Positions 9,527 to 19,319 of a stretch of 64,000 bases of DNA are shown piece by piece. The notes beneath the pieces are model-generated. The model had not been told where the DNA came from, made no database searches, and saw only the letters and a list, made by a program, of their open reading frames with translations. Source of the DNA: Enterovibrio norvegicus DSM 15893 (GTDB lineage: Bacteria; Pseudomonadota; Gammaproteobacteria; Enterobacterales; Vibrionaceae); NCBI RefSeq assembly GCF_900115495.1, contig NZ_FOWR01000021.1:32439-96438 (forward strand), written 5' to 3'. The position numbers and the translations under genes were made by a program. Position 1 is the first letter of the stretch, and each line of letters opens with the position of its first letter.

Positions 9527-11593
9527 TCAATGCAGGGTAGGCTGCTTCAAGGCGGCTAATACTCGCGTCACCAAATTTACCAATGAATCCGGCGTGGTTT
9601 TTGAAACATCAATGGCCGAGGTCTGCCCCACCATCCCCAGTAAAGCGCGATGAAAGCGTCCCTGCGATTTATTGTACTTCGCCGACACCAGCCCCAAACC
9701 GCCATGACAGGCTTTTTCGAACATCGGGTCATCCAAGGGCTTACTGAGCACCTCAAATGCGTTGAGCAAGGCAATAAAGCTCACGCTTGGGTCGCCATCG
9801 GCAACGGTATCGAAGGTTAATTCATAATGCATGAGGTCGATCCCCACACTCACGGCATAGCAACGCCCACCAAGGCGGCGCTTTTGGATCATACTCGTGG
9901 CCATCACGGATTGCCCCAATACGGCAATGTCTCCTGCTTCCACCGTGTGTGGAAATGACAAGGTGACATGCATGGCCGAGTCTTCATCTTTGTGGCTCGC
10001 CATGATACTGCCCGTGCGATACACAGGCGTACTGCCCTTACCCAAGAACACCATGCCATCTTCAGTGCGCTGCCATGTTCCCGGGATCGCCTCAATCTCA
10101 TTCATTCGCAAGGTGTGATGCCAAAACTGGCGTAGGGCTTCAACATCACTGACAGGCAAATCAACGGTATACCCGATGATGACGGCGTTCGCACAGTCCC
10201 ATTGACGAATATCGCAAAGTATCGGGCTTCCTTTCATCCACGCCCATCGCAGCGTACGTTGCTGACACAAGGCTAACCATCGCTCAATGGCTGCACGGGT
10301 TGCCTGATCGCGCGCCTGGCACCGGCACAAAATGGATAAACGTCTCAGTGGTTGGCAAGGTGATAACCATTCGCCTTGAGGTTCAGAAAGTAACCTCTCG
10401 GACTCATGGGGTAGCGTTTCCGTGTTTGGCATGGCTTTTAGATAAGGCGACGCGAACGGTGAAATGGCGAAATCATGAAACAAACGCTGCAAGCCATCGC
10501 CCCAGCGATTCGCCATGAGCCGCCCTTGTTCCAGCGCAAAATACTGTGAGTGCCACGCGATACGACGTGCTGATAAATCTTGTTGAACATGTTCAAGCCA
10601 TCGCGACAGTGCCGCGATATCAGTGTGTTGCGTCACGCGAAACCGCAAGGTGGGTTTAGGCTGAAAATCCGAATTTAACGGCAGCAAGGTCGCCCCCATT
10701 TCAGCAAGCTTCTTCTGGCAACGCAGTGCCCGCAAAGCAGGGTGCAGCACGCACGCCCAGTACGGCGAAAAGTGTAGGGTTTCGATGCGTAGCTCGGGCA
10801 ATGCGGCCGGCGAGGAAACAGGGCGTTCATGACGTACCTTGTCATCGTCATCCGGTGTTGAAAGTGCCTTACCGACATGGGATAACGCTTTCGACACTTG
10901 ACGCCACAACCCAATCATCGGCCATGATCCCGACGAAATAAGTACCGCGTTCTCCGGCCGATAATACGTATTGTGGTAACGACGCAGCTTGACGATATCC
11001 AAGGCTTGCAATGTGTCTGTCATGCCGCCGTAAAGTGGCGCTCTCGGCTCACTGTTCACTGCCATGTCGACCGATTCATTGAATCGCTCGTTGCGCTGAT
11101 ATTCCGTCAACTCTCGATATAAGGTGCCATCCAACCCTAAGCCATCCGCGCGCACCGTATGACGAATAATTTCCTCGTCAAAGTCATCGCTGTTCAGCAA
11201 GGGTGAAAACACGCAATCAGACATAAATCCGATACCACGAAGCACCGAGGCAGGGTCGTAACCTGAGAGGTGAAAGCGGGTGCTCTCTTTTTGGGTGGTG
11301 GCATTAAATTCAAGCAGGGTCAGTTCGGCGCGAAGGGCCAGAAAGGTTTCAGGTTCGGGGTAGCGCGTTGAACCGCGAAGCACCATGTGCTCCAGCGCAT
11401 GCGCAATGCCACTGTCATCATCTGAGGGTGTGGGTATCACAAGGGCAACGCTGAGTCTGTCTTCGTCTGAGGCGGCATGGTGCCAATGCATCACGCCCGT
11501 GACGTGGCGGTATCCCACCCATCCTGACGCCAACTGCTGCTCAGCAGGAGGAAGTAAAAACCAATCTGGCGCGGCAGGATGTGGTGTCGCCAT
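9527..11593 (-). CDS. pqqF: M16 family peptidase, PqqF-like
   Basis: A 688-residue zinc peptidase of the M16 (pitrilysin/insulinase) family. The inverted zinc motif HxxEH is present as HALEHMVLRG near residue 65, and the downstream acidic ligand region is ELTEYQRNERFNESVDMAVN. The C-terminal domains are more divergent. The ATG at 11593 has GAGGAGAGG upstream and lies 21 bases after pqqE, so it is the last gene of the pqq operon. In Klebsiella PqqF helps release the cross-linked Glu-Tyr from PqqA. The Klebsiella enzyme is somewhat longer, so the symbol is given by context and family rather than close identity. Confidence 0.8.
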   Translation of the reverse strand: MATPHPAAPDWFLLPPAEQQLASGWVGYRHVTGVMHWHHAASDEDRLSVALVIPTPSDDDSGIAHALEHMVLRGSTRYPEPETFLALRAELTLLEFNATTQKESTRFHLSGYDPASVLRGIGFMSDCVFSPLLNSDDFDEEIIRHTVRADGLGLDGTLYRELTEYQRNERFNESVDMAVNSEPRAPLYGGMTDTLQALDIVKLRRYHNTYYRPENAVLISSGSWPMIGLWRQVSKALSHVGKALSTPDDDDKVRHERPVSSPAALPELRIETLHFSPYWACVLHPALRALRCQKKLAEMGATLLPLNSDFQPKPTLRFRVTQHTDIAALSRWLEHVQQDLSARRIAWHSQYFALEQGRLMANRWGDGLQRLFHDFAISPFASPYLKAMPNTETLPHESERLLSEPQGEWLSPCQPLRRLSILCRCQARDQATRAAIERWLALCQQRTLRWAWMKGSPILCDIRQWDCANAVIIGYTVDLPVSDVEALRQFWHHTLRMNEIEAIPGTWQRTEDGMVFLGKGSTPVYRTGSIMASHKDEDSAMHVTLSFPHTVEAGDIAVLGQSVMATSMIQKRRLGGRCYAVSVGIDLMHYELTFDTVADGDPSVSFIALLNAFEVLSKPLDDPMFEKACHGGLGLVSAKYNKSQGRFHRALLGMVGQTSAIDVSKTTPDSLVNLVTRVLAALKQPTLH

Positions 11594-11614
11594 AGCCTCT
11601 CCTCATGAAATACA

Positions 11615-12745
11615 TCATGGTTTTGTGGACATGATCAGGTGGCTATTTTTCACGTTCCTTGCCAATGCTTCGCTATGACAGCCTTGATTGGCCTTCGCCA
11701 CCGCCTCCTCGATCACCTTGTGATGCGGGGATTTACTGCAAACAGGATCCGCATTGGCGGCATCGCCTGTCAGCAACAATGCTTGACACCGACAACCACC
11801 AAAATCCGTTTCCTTCTCATTACAGCTTCGGCAAGGTTCGGGCATCCAGTCAAATCCGCGGAAGCGATTAAAGCTTTCAGAGTGATACCAAATGTCTGAA
11901 AGTGCCTGATCTTTCACGTTTGGGTGAGGAAGATCGAGCAAGGCAGCACTGTGGCACGGCAGGGCTTTTCCATCCGGTGCGATATTGAGGAAAATGTTTC
12001 CCCAGCCGCTCATGCAAGGCTTAGGGCGCTGTTCGTGATAATCCGGCGTGACGAACAAAAACTTGGGCCCTTTGCCTTCCTGCCTATTCCGCAGTGCATT
12101 CACGCGTGCTTCAGCACGCTCGATTTGCTCATGGGACGGCAACAAAGCATCGCGGTTGTGCAGCGCCCATCCGTAGTATTGAGAGGTGGCCAGTTCGACA
12201 TAATCCGCATCAAGTTCAATCGCCAACGCCATGATGGCTTCGATGGATTCAATGTTTTGCCGTGTGATCACCACGTTCATCACCATGGGAAATCCATTGC
12301 TCTTAACGGCGTTGAACATGGCCTTTTTGTGCGAGAACGCGTTGCGTTTTCCCGCGATCGCGTCGTTAAGATCCGGATCGGCAGATTGGAAACTGATCTG
12401 AATATGATCCAAGCCAGCCGCTTTCAGTTTGATGATCCGCTTTTCTGTTAGCCCAACCGCAGAGGTGATCAAATTGGTGTAGTAACCCAATTGGTGAGCA
12501 TGGGCCACAATCTCTTCGAGATCCTGGCGAAGTAACGGTTCGCCCCCCGAGAAACCAAGCTGCACAGCACCCAACTCACGCCCTTGCTCTAGCGCGCGAC
12601 ACCATTCTTCCGTCGTCAATTCGTCTACCGGATCGCCCAGATTGATCGGGTTTGAACAGTATGCACAATGCAGCGGACAGCGGTATGTCAGTTCAGCCAG
12701 CAACCACAGCGGCGGGCTAACAGCTTTCGAGCCATTTCTTATCAC
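11615..12745 (-). CDS. pqqE: PqqA peptide cyclase, radical SAM enzyme
   Basis: PqqE joins the Glu and Tyr side chains of PqqA by a radical mechanism, with PqqD as peptide chaperone. The radical SAM cluster motif CxxxCxxC is visible as CPLHCAYCSNP, followed by GFSGGEPLL. The C-terminal SPASM domain has CMSGWG, ALPCHSAA, CRSCNEKETDFGGCRCQA and a further Cys in PVCSKSPHH. I favour the GTG at 12745 (VIRNGSKAVSPPLWLLAEL), which has GGAGG just upstream and gives 376 residues, normal for the family. The gene overlaps pqqD by 29 bases, so the two are translationally coupled. Confidence 0.95.
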   Translation of the reverse strand: MIRNGSKAVSPPLWLLAELTYRCPLHCAYCSNPINLGDPVDELTTEEWCRALEQGRELGAVQLGFSGGEPLLRQDLEEIVAHAHQLGYYTNLITSAVGLTEKRIIKLKAAGLDHIQISFQSADPDLNDAIAGKRNAFSHKKAMFNAVKSNGFPMVMNVVITRQNIESIEAIMALAIELDADYVELATSQYYGWALHNRDALLPSHEQIERAEARVNALRNRQEGKGPKFLFVTPDYHEQRPKPCMSGWGNIFLNIAPDGKALPCHSAALLDLPHPNVKDQALSDIWYHSESFNRFRGFDWMPEPCRSCNEKETDFGGCRCQALLLTGDAANADPVCSKSPHHKVIEEAVAKANQGCHSEALARNVKNSHLIMSTKP

Positions 12746-12983
12746 ACGCAACCTCCACAAATTCCGCGACATCTTGCGCGAGCGACACACCGGGAAATTT
12801 GGCTTCCAAGCGAGAAATCACCGCCGACACAGGGCTAGGTTGTTCAAACTGCAGCAAGATTTCAGCCGCACTCTCGCTGAGTTTCACCATGCCTTCAGGG
12901 AACAGCAGCACGTAACTCTCTTGCGCCTTTTCGAACTGCATTCGAAACATCGCATTGCGTTGGTAAACCACTTCATCACTCAT
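12717..12983 (-). CDS. pqqD: PQQ biosynthesis peptide chaperone PqqD
   Basis: PqqD binds the PqqA peptide and presents it to PqqE. The ATG at 12983 (MSDEVVYQRNAMFRMQF) has GGGAGTGGG upstream and gives 88 residues, the usual size. Family features are the YVLLFPEGMVKLSESAAEIL segment and the C-terminal helical region ending in CDKKWLESC. It sits between pqqC and pqqE and overlaps pqqE. Confidence 0.94.
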   Translation of the reverse strand: MSDEVVYQRNAMFRMQFEKAQESYVLLFPEGMVKLSESAAEILLQFEQPSPVSAVISRLEAKFPGVSLAQDVAEFVEVACDKKWLESC

Positions 12984-13061
12984 GCCCACTCCCTACCGTT
13001 TGCCTTGCTCTTTCGTTCTGGTTCTTATCTAGAATCTCGTCACTCGTCTCTATCATCTCTG

Positions 13062-13823
13062 TTAACGATCAATCGCATGGTGCCAAACAGGCGCATCCGT
13101 CACCCCAACAAACGGCGGACGATCAAACTCATACGCCATGCTGAGTGCATCCAACAAGGACCATAAAATATCGAGTTTAAATTGCAGAATATTGAGCGCC
13201 CTTTCTTGCTGATCCGCCGTATGAAAATGATCGAGCGTGATCGCCATACCTTGCTCGACATCACGACGGGCTTGGCTCAAGCGCTGACGAAAATACGTTA
13301 AGCCGCTTTGATCTATCCACGGGTAATGGGTCGGCCAGCTATCGAGGCGAGATTGGTGAATTTCAGGGGCAAACAACTCGGTTAATGAAGAACACGCGGC
13401 CTCTTGCCATGTGGCTCTACGGGCAAAATTCACATACGCATCCACCGCGAAACGCACGCCCGGCAGCACCCACTTTTCATCGAGCACCTCTTGGCGGTCT
13501 AAACCCACGGATTCCGCCAAACGAAGCCACGCCTCAATGCCGCCCCATTCACAATCCAAGCTTTCATGGCCATCATGATCGAGAATGCGTTGCACCCATT
13601 GCTGACGCACTTTCTGGTCGCGACAATTGGCCATGATGGCAGCATCTTTGATGGGGATAGAGGTTTGATAATAAAAGCGGTTAGCGACCCAACCACGAAT
13701 TTGCGCCTTGGTACATTTGCCGCTGTACATCGCTTTATGGAAAGGATGGTGGATGTGGTAATACTGCCCTTTCGCAAGCAAAGCAGCTTGAAACGCCTCT
13801 CGGCTCATCGCGTCTTTCATCAT
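13062..13823 (-). CDS. pqqC: Pyrroloquinoline-quinone synthase PqqC
   Basis: PqqC carries out the final ring closure and oxidation that yields PQQ, without a metal cofactor. It is 253 residues or slightly fewer and has the signature N-terminus [38 protein letters not shown], and ILDHDGHE with GGIEAWLRL. Two ATG codons stand in tandem at 13823 and 13820; the AGGAGG site touches the first, so 13820 is the likelier start. It is the third gene of pqqABCDE, after pqqB. Confidence 0.96.
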   Translation of the reverse strand: MMKDAMSREAFQAALLAKGQYYHIHHPFHKAMYSGKCTKAQIRGWVANRFYYQTSIPIKDAAIMANCRDQKVRQQWVQRILDHDGHESLDCEWGGIEAWLRLAESVGLDRQEVLDEKWVLPGVRFAVDAYVNFARRATWQEAACSSLTELFAPEIHQSRLDSWPTHYPWIDQSGLTYFRQRLSQARRDVEQGMAITLDHFHTADQQERALNILQFKLDILWSLLDALSMAYEFDRPPFVGVTDAPVWHHAIDR

Positions 13824-13828
13824 CCCTC

Positions 13829-14746
13829 CTAGATTTGAATGTGCATGCCATCAAACGCAATCTCGACGCCCGCATCCAGCACAGCCTTGTGCTCAGACGC
13901 ATCGGGATCGAGGATCGGGTTGGTGTTATTAATGTGGATCAGCACTTTTCTCGGCTTGTCGAACTGCTCCAATAAGGCCAACATGCCGTCATCACCCGAC
14001 ACGGAAAGGTGCCCCATTTCGCGGCCTAAACGTGTGCCTAGCCCTTCGCGAATCATTTCATCGTCTGTCCATAAGGTGCCATCCATCATCACGCAATCCG
14101 CGCTTGCCATGGCAGACAGAACGGCACCGTCTGGTGCACCTAAACCTGGCGCGTAAAACAAGGTCGCGCCCGTGCGTGTATCCACAATACGCAAGCCGAT
14201 GTTATCGCCGGGGCGAGGTTTATTGCGATACGGGGAAAACGGTGGCGCATTGGATGCCAACACGATGGGATGAAAGCGCAGCGCTGGCACAAATGGAATT
14301 TGCCAGCCCTCGTCAGACGTTGGATCGACAGTGTGTGTGCGATACCCCCCTTCCCAATGTTTCATCATGGAAAGAATGGGATAGCTGGTGGACAGCTCTT
14401 CCGCGACTTCTGCTGTGCAATATAAATCGAGCGGTAAGCCTTCACGGAGGATCAGCAACCCGGTGGTGTGATCGATTTGCGCATCCGTGACAATCACAGA
14501 TCGAACGCCTGATCCGCGAGCACCATTGGCGTAAGCAAGCTGAGGAGACGCATTGATTTGCTGGCGAATATCAGGTGAGGCGTTAATGATCACCCAATTT
14601 TCACCGTCATCACTGACTGCAATCGAAGACTGTGTTCTTGGTTCAGCACGGCTGGTGCCATTTCGAACTGAAGAACACATACGGCAATGACAGTTCCATT
14701 GCGGGAACCCGCCACCTGCGGCAGAGCCTAACACCACAATCTGCAT
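13829..14746 (-). CDS. pqqB: PqqB, metallo-beta-lactamase-fold PQQ biosynthesis protein
   Basis: A 305-residue protein of the metallo-beta-lactamase fold that hydroxylates the diamino acid released from cross-linked PqqA. It begins [21 protein letters not shown], characteristic of PqqB, with the CxC pair C19/C21 that binds a structural zinc, followed by [17 protein letters not shown] in place of the classical HxHxDH motif, and [11 protein letters not shown] later on. The stop lies six bases before the pqqC start. A terminator-like hairpin separates it from pqqA. Confidence 0.96.
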   Translation of the reverse strand: MQIVVLGSAAGGGFPQWNCHCRMCSSVRNGTSRAEPRTQSSIAVSDDGENWVIINASPDIRQQINASPQLAYANGARGSGVRSVIVTDAQIDHTTGLLILREGLPLDLYCTAEVAEELSTSYPILSMMKHWEGGYRTHTVDPTSDEGWQIPFVPALRFHPIVLASNAPPFSPYRNKPRPGDNIGLRIVDTRTGATLFYAPGLGAPDGAVLSAMASADCVMMDGTLWTDDEMIREGLGTRLGREMGHLSVSGDDGMLALLEQFDKPRKVLIHINNTNPILDPDASEHKAVLDAGVEIAFDGMHIQI

Positions 14747-14860
14747 TCGCGCGCTCCTTGGCCATTCGTAACGCTGTCGCTGAGATGTCAGCGAGCCCTT
14801 TCACGTCATCTAAACATCAGGGATAAATGAAAAGTCAGGGCTGAGTTTGGGGAAAAGAAT

Positions 14861-14893
14861 AAAAAAAGGGATGCATCCCGAAGGCGGCATCCC
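14861..14893 (-). terminator. Intrinsic terminator or attenuator between pqqA and pqqB
   Basis: Read on the minus strand, arms GGGATGC (14893-14887) and GCATCCC (14874-14868) are followed by seven T residues. It lies 13 bases after the pqqA stop and about 115 bases before pqqB. The position suggests partial termination that keeps the pqqA peptide message more abundant than the enzyme message. Confidence 0.75.
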
Positions 14894-14905
14894 ATGACGA
14901 CTCTC

Positions 14906-14977
14906 TCAACGATTGCTGATGTAAAGGGTAACTTCAAATCCGAGTCGCAGTTCCGTAAAGCTAGGTTTTTTCCACAT
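14906..14977 (-). CDS. pqqA: PQQ precursor peptide PqqA
   Basis: A 23-residue peptide, too short for ordinary gene calling, read directly from the minus strand. It starts MWKKPSFTELRLGFEV and ends TLYISNR. Glu15 and Tyr19 form the conserved ExxxY pair whose side chains become PQQ. AAGGAG lies eight bases before the ATG, a strong ribosome binding site. It is the first gene of the pqq operon and is followed by a terminator-like hairpin. Confidence 0.97.
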   Translation of the reverse strand: MWKKPSFTELRLGFEVTLYISNR

Positions 14978-15137
14978 AGTGATTACTCCTTGTGCCTGAT
15001 ACGAATGTGACAAAATTATCGCCACCGTTACTAGCCTAAATACAAGGCGAGAAACTACCAATCCTACTTTGTGATGATTTCTCTAGTCCGAGACGCAAAT
15101 GAGTTTTGCTAAAACTGACATAACCCTTAGCCCAAGG

Positions 15138-17306
15138 TTATTTTTTCGAAAAATTATGAGGCGAAACAGTGACTACCACGCCTTCACCGAGTGTGTTTGT
15201 TGCACGTCTCGATTTTCGGTTCTTGCCGTATTTGTTCGCCACACAGCGGTGCTCATCACTCACAATGGCCAAACACGCCAAGCACTGCACACACTCGTTG
15301 TAATCAATCTGCCCTGTTTTTTGAATGGCATTAATACCGCAATGTTTTTCACACAACCGACAGGGCTGACCACATTCTTCACGCCGCGTGAGCCAACTAA
15401 AGCGCCGCAGCCGCCCTAACACAGCCAAGCCCGCACCCAAGGGGCACATATACCTACAATAGGCTTTGTGAACGCGGGCACTCAGCGCCAGTAGCAACAC
15501 GGCGTACAACACGAAAGGCCATGCTCTGTCGAACACTAAGGTCACCGCCGTTTTGAACGGCTCGATTTCGGCGAGGGTTTCCGCGAGAGAGAGTTGATAG
15601 AACGCCATGCTCACCAACACCATCAACACACCATACTTCACGGTGATGAGTGTTTGATGCAGACCGTCACTGATTTTCCATTGCCGTAAACGGTACTTTT
15701 CCGCCACAGCAGCCACCAACTCCTGCATGGCGCCAAACGGACACAGCCAGCCGCAATACAGGCCTCTTCCCCACAAAAACAAGCTGATGAAGACATAACT
15801 CCACAGCACAAACAAAATGGGGTCGAGCAAAAAGACCGTGATATCGAAACCCTTCCAAAGCGACAAAAGCAGGGTGTAGATGTTGACGACAGAGAGCTGC
15901 CCTTGGGCATAAAAACCGATAAACCCGATCACAAATAACAAGACAGTGAGTCGCACTGGCGTTAAATAGCGGCCAAATCCAGCCAAGCGATGCTGAAACA
16001 CAAACACGCCGGTCAATAGCGCGAGATACACAGAAAGGACCGCGATCTCGACAAGCCGATCATTCCAGATCCGCTGCCACAAAGGGATAGGCGGCTTGGG
16101 TGGTTCAACAGGGATCAACACGTTGTCGGGCAGACGATATTCGGTGTCGATCAGCACATGCTCTGATTCCAGGAAGTTTTTCTTCAACTGGACTGTCATA
16201 CCAAACGACAAGGGCAACGACGGATCAAACCCACTTTGATCGGAGAACGTGAGAATTTTCACGTCATCAAATGCAGGCATTAACACGGCAATCTGCTCTG
16301 CAAACACGGGCGATTGCGCGTGATACAAATCGGCATCCCGAAGCGCCAGAGGGCTACCTTGTTGGCGAAGAGAAAACCGCGCAGGCGTTGTGCCAGCGAC
16401 AAAGTCGTCCGCCACAAACGAATAGCCACCACGAGAGCCAACAAGGAGTGCAACTTCCCCAGGCGCAAGAGATTGCATGATGCGTTGATATTCTTCGTCA
16501 CCAAGAAGATTTTTCCCAACGCTTGGCGGGTTCAGTAACGCGATCGATAGGTCGATAAAAGGCGTGTTTTCGTCTCCGGCATCCCTTGCGGCGAGCAGCC
16601 TCCCCGTATTCACCGACAATTGTTCCGCGGCCTCATCGTCGCTAAGTCGCCATCGGAAAAGCGCCCGTTCATTGCGTAATACGTCAAAGGATCGCGGTGT
16701 GAACTGGTGCATGTTCAGCGTTGCTTTGGCGGAAGAACCAAACCCATTGAGCCTCGCCTGCGCGACTTTTCGCGCCGCCGCTAAAATGGTGTCATGCACC
16801 ACCATCACCGAAACTGTCGCTTTGGTGACGCCATCAAAATACGCCAAATCGCCGCTGGCAATCCGCGCTTGGTCACTCCCCACCAGCACTTGTTGCTTCA
16901 GCGATAACCCTTGATATTGGGCGATGAATTCATACAAAGGCGCTTCACCCAGCCCGTGCAGGAAAATCGGCTCATGGTGGCGTACCAACACCAAACCAAC
17001 GATGCGCCCTTGTACATCGAGCCCAACACGCAAATTAATGCTGTCGCCTGAAAAGCCCGGAAAATCGGTTAAATCATCGGTTTCAAACAGATAGCCGATG
17101 GTTTGATCGAGCTGATAAATATCGGTGATAGGCATGGCATCTTGCGATGCTTTCATGCGGGTGGCGCGAGGAAAGAGGGCTTGCGCTTCATCGCTCACTT
17201 CAAGCCAATCTTGGGCAAAAAGCGACGGTGTAAAGAGAATCATAAAGAAGCTAAGGCAAAGCCAACGACGCCAATACATACACTGCTCTGGCATGGAAAT
17301 ACCCAT
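15138..17306 (-). CDS. NosR/NirI-like FMN-binding and polyferredoxin membrane protein
   Basis: A protein of about 722 residues related to NosR and NirI. In order: an N-terminal signal or anchor segment, a periplasmic FMN_bind-like domain (to about 190, with DGVTKATVSVMV resembling the covalent flavin motif), a periplasmic segment, and about five membrane segments after residue 410. Cysteine motifs CGWLCPFGA and CRYMCPLGA lie in the membrane part, and CGQPCRLCEKHCG with CVQCLACL forms C-terminal 4Fe-4S sites. NosR relays electrons to nitrous oxide reductase, but no nos genes are here; the neighbours are pqqA and an aldehyde dehydrogenase. A role in redox supply to the alcohol system is inference. 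The start is uncertain: the ATG at 17306 abuts a terminator and lacks a clear ribosome site, so 17294 or 17279 are alternatives. Confidence 0.85.
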   Translation of the reverse strand: MGISMPEQCMYWRRWLCLSFFMILFTPSLFAQDWLEVSDEAQALFPRATRMKASQDAMPITDIYQLDQTIGYLFETDDLTDFPGFSGDSINLRVGLDVQGRIVGLVLVRHHEPIFLHGLGEAPLYEFIAQYQGLSLKQQVLVGSDQARIASGDLAYFDGVTKATVSVMVVHDTILAAARKVAQARLNGFGSSAKATLNMHQFTPRSFDVLRNERALFRWRLSDDEAAEQLSVNTGRLLAARDAGDENTPFIDLSIALLNPPSVGKNLLGDEEYQRIMQSLAPGEVALLVGSRGGYSFVADDFVAGTTPARFSLRQQGSPLALRDADLYHAQSPVFAEQIAVLMPAFDDVKILTFSDQSGFDPSLPLSFGMTVQLKKNFLESEHVLIDTEYRLPDNVLIPVEPPKPPIPLWQRIWNDRLVEIAVLSVYLALLTGVFVFQHRLAGFGRYLTPVRLTVLLFVIGFIGFYAQGQLSVVNIYTLLLSLWKGFDITVFLLDPILFVLWSYVFISLFLWGRGLYCGWLCPFGAMQELVAAVAEKYRLRQWKISDGLHQTLITVKYGVLMVLVSMAFYQLSLAETLAEIEPFKTAVTLVFDRAWPFVLYAVLLLALSARVHKAYCRYMCPLGAGLAVLGRLRRFSWLTRREECGQPCRLCEKHCGINAIQKTGQIDYNECVQCLACLAIVSDEHRCVANKYGKNRKSRRATNTLGEGVVVTVSPHNFSKK

Positions 17307-17307
17307 T

Positions 17308-17330
17308 AAAAAGCGGAGTACAAGCTCCGC
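17308..17330 (-). terminator. Intrinsic terminator after the aldehyde dehydrogenase
   Basis: On the minus strand GCGGAG and CTCCGC pair around a six-base loop and are followed by TTTTT. It lies 56 bases past the aldehyde dehydrogenase stop and directly abuts the possible start of the NosR-like gene. Confidence 0.8.
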
Positions 17331-17385
17331 ATCGCGTATCCGTCAGGCAGCACTGGGAGCGCTGCCGTCAGGTTGCAGAAAGGGG

Positions 17386-18894
17386 TTAGAAGAAACCGAG
17401 CGGGTTGATGTCGTAACTCACCAGCAAGTTTTTAGTTTGTTGGTAGTGATTCAGCATCATCTTGTGGGTTTCACGGCCAATACCGGATTTTTTGTAGCCA
17501 CCAAACGCCGCATGCGCAGGGTAAAGGTGGTAACAGTTCGTCCATACACGGCCTGCTTGAATGGCACGTCCCATGCGGTACGCACGGTTTACATCACGCG
17601 TCCAAAGCCCCGCACCTAGGCCATATTCCGTGTCATTGGCAATCGCCAACGCTTCGGCTTCATCTTTGAAGGTAGTGACCGCAATAACAGGGCCGAAGAT
17701 CTCTTCTTGGAACACTCGCATGGTGTTGTCACCTTTGAAAATGGTCGGTTTCACGTAGTAACCACCACCGAAGTCCGCAGACTCGCCGCCCGCCAGCAGC
17801 TCTGCGCCTTCATCACGACCAATGTCCATGTAGCTTAAGATCTTCTCGTATTGCTCATTAGAGGCTTGTGCACCCACTTGCGTTTCCGTGTCGAGCGGGT
17901 TGCCGTGTTTGATTGCTTTGGTACGCTCAACCACTTTCGCCATGAACGCATCAAAGATGCTTTCTTGCACCAGTACACGCGATGGACAGGTACACACTTC
18001 GCCTTGGTTGAAGAACGCCAATACACAGCCTTCGACGGCTTTATTGATGAACTCATCTTCCTGTTGCATTACATCTTCAAAGTAGATATTCGGCGATTTA
18101 CCACCCAATTCAACGGTTGATGGGATCAAGTTATCTGCCGCGCAACGAAGCACATGATTACCAATCGCGGTAGAACCTGTAAAAGCAATCTTTGCGATAC
18201 GGTTGGATGTTGCAAGCGCTTGGCCAGCTTCTGGCCCCATACCATTAACCACGTTCAACACGCCTGGTGGCAACAAATCACCCACCAGCTCCATCAACAA
18301 TAGGATGGTCGTTGGTGTTTGCTCGGCAGGTTTTAAGACAATACAGTTGCCCGCAGCAAGCGCTGGCGCAATTTTCCATGCCGCCATCAACAGTGGGAAG
18401 TTCCAAGGGATGATCTGTCCGACGACCCCTAAAGGTTCGTGAATATGGTAGGCCACGGTATTGGCATCGATCTCAGCCGCAGACCCCTCTTGGGACCTAA
18501 TCGCCCCCGCGAAGTAGCGGAAGTGATCAACACAAAGCGGGAGGTCAGCGGCGAGGGTTTCGCGCACGGCCTTGCCGTTTTCCCACGTTTCTGCAACGGC
18601 CAGATATTCGATGTTGGCTTCGATGCGATCAGCAATCTTGAGGAGGATGTTAGAACGCTCGGTGGCAGATGTAGCTCCCCACGCAGCTTTCGCTTGATGC
18701 GCGGCGTCGAGTGCCAATTCGATGTCTTCTGCACTGGAGCGAGGAATTTCTGTGATCGGTTCGCCTGAACAAGGCGATGTATCAGTGAAGTATTGTCCTT
18801 TAACCGGCTCAACCCAGTTACCGCCAATATAGTTGCCATAACGCGCCTTAAAATTAACGACGGCTCCGTCGGTATTTGGTTTTGCGTAAATCAT
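17386..18894 (-). CDS. exaC: NAD+-dependent aldehyde dehydrogenase (ExaC/AldB-like)
   Basis: A cytoplasmic aldehyde dehydrogenase of 502 residues that should oxidise acetaldehyde or related aldehydes made by the quinoprotein. The start at 18894 ([13 protein letters not shown]) has GAGGT eight bases upstream and matches ExaC-type N-termini ([18 protein letters not shown]). The NAD-binding motif is FTGSTAIGN, the catalytic Glu lies in VELGGKSPN, and the catalytic Cys is in the motif GEVCTCPSR, with EIFGPVIAV further on. It stands alone between two terminators on the minus strand, in the alcohol block. The symbol reflects resemblance to ExaC and context; AldB is the alternative. Confidence 0.9.
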   Translation of the reverse strand: MIYAKPNTDGAVVNFKARYGNYIGGNWVEPVKGQYFTDTSPCSGEPITEIPRSSAEDIELALDAAHQAKAAWGATSATERSNILLKIADRIEANIEYLAVAETWENGKAVRETLAADLPLCVDHFRYFAGAIRSQEGSAAEIDANTVAYHIHEPLGVVGQIIPWNFPLLMAAWKIAPALAAGNCIVLKPAEQTPTTILLLMELVGDLLPPGVLNVVNGMGPEAGQALATSNRIAKIAFTGSTAIGNHVLRCAADNLIPSTVELGGKSPNIYFEDVMQQEDEFINKAVEGCVLAFFNQGEVCTCPSRVLVQESIFDAFMAKVVERTKAIKHGNPLDTETQVGAQASNEQYEKILSYMDIGRDEGAELLAGGESADFGGGYYVKPTIFKGDNTMRVFQEEIFGPVIAVTTFKDEAEALAIANDTEYGLGAGLWTRDVNRAYRMGRAIQAGRVWTNCYHLYPAHAAFGGYKKSGIGRETHKMMLNHYQQTKNLLVSYDINPLGFF

Positions 18895-19131
18895 TGTCCA
18901 CCTCATCATAATTCGTTGGCGATATCGCCTTCGTCTTCCCTAACGCTCCCTTTGGAGGCCATGTCAGGCGTTGTACTTAGAGTATGGAAAGGAGGTGGGA
19001 TCTCACCATCACCCCTTGGTTGGCAAAATCTCATACTTTCGACGGGTAGGCGGAAAGAAGGAGGAGAACACGGTGCGTGTATCGCCATTTTCTTTTTGTT
19101 TTTTCGCGCTAACCCACGTCAAAAGTACATC

Positions 19132-19224
19132 ATGACCCACCATGATTTACCTGTGTGTTTCATCACGCACGAACGTATTTGGCGTTCGTTGGATGAGGCG
19201 TTCCAGCGACTTTTTAAGGCCTAG
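19132..19224 (+). CDS. Possible 30-residue small protein
   Basis: A short plus-strand frame that starts MTHHDLPVCFITHERIWR and ends AFQRLFKA, with a composition that looks protein-like (one amphipathic helix). There is no clear ribosome binding site. It might be a small gene or the remnant of a larger one; it may also be chance. Confidence 0.2.
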   Translation: MTHHDLPVCFITHERIWRSLDEAFQRLFKA

Positions 19225-19319
19225 GCGCACTGCGGAATCGTCAGTAGTGAGTATTTACGCTGTGGCATAAGGTGCATGTCCCGATTTCAATAATGGGGGC
19301 GAGAGGAGATATGAGGGGT

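Noticed and set aside
15138..17306. A nitrous oxide reductase regulator as the function of the NosR-like gene
   Set aside because: No nosZDFYL genes are in the window and the neighbours are PQQ and alcohol genes, so only the family resemblance is kept.
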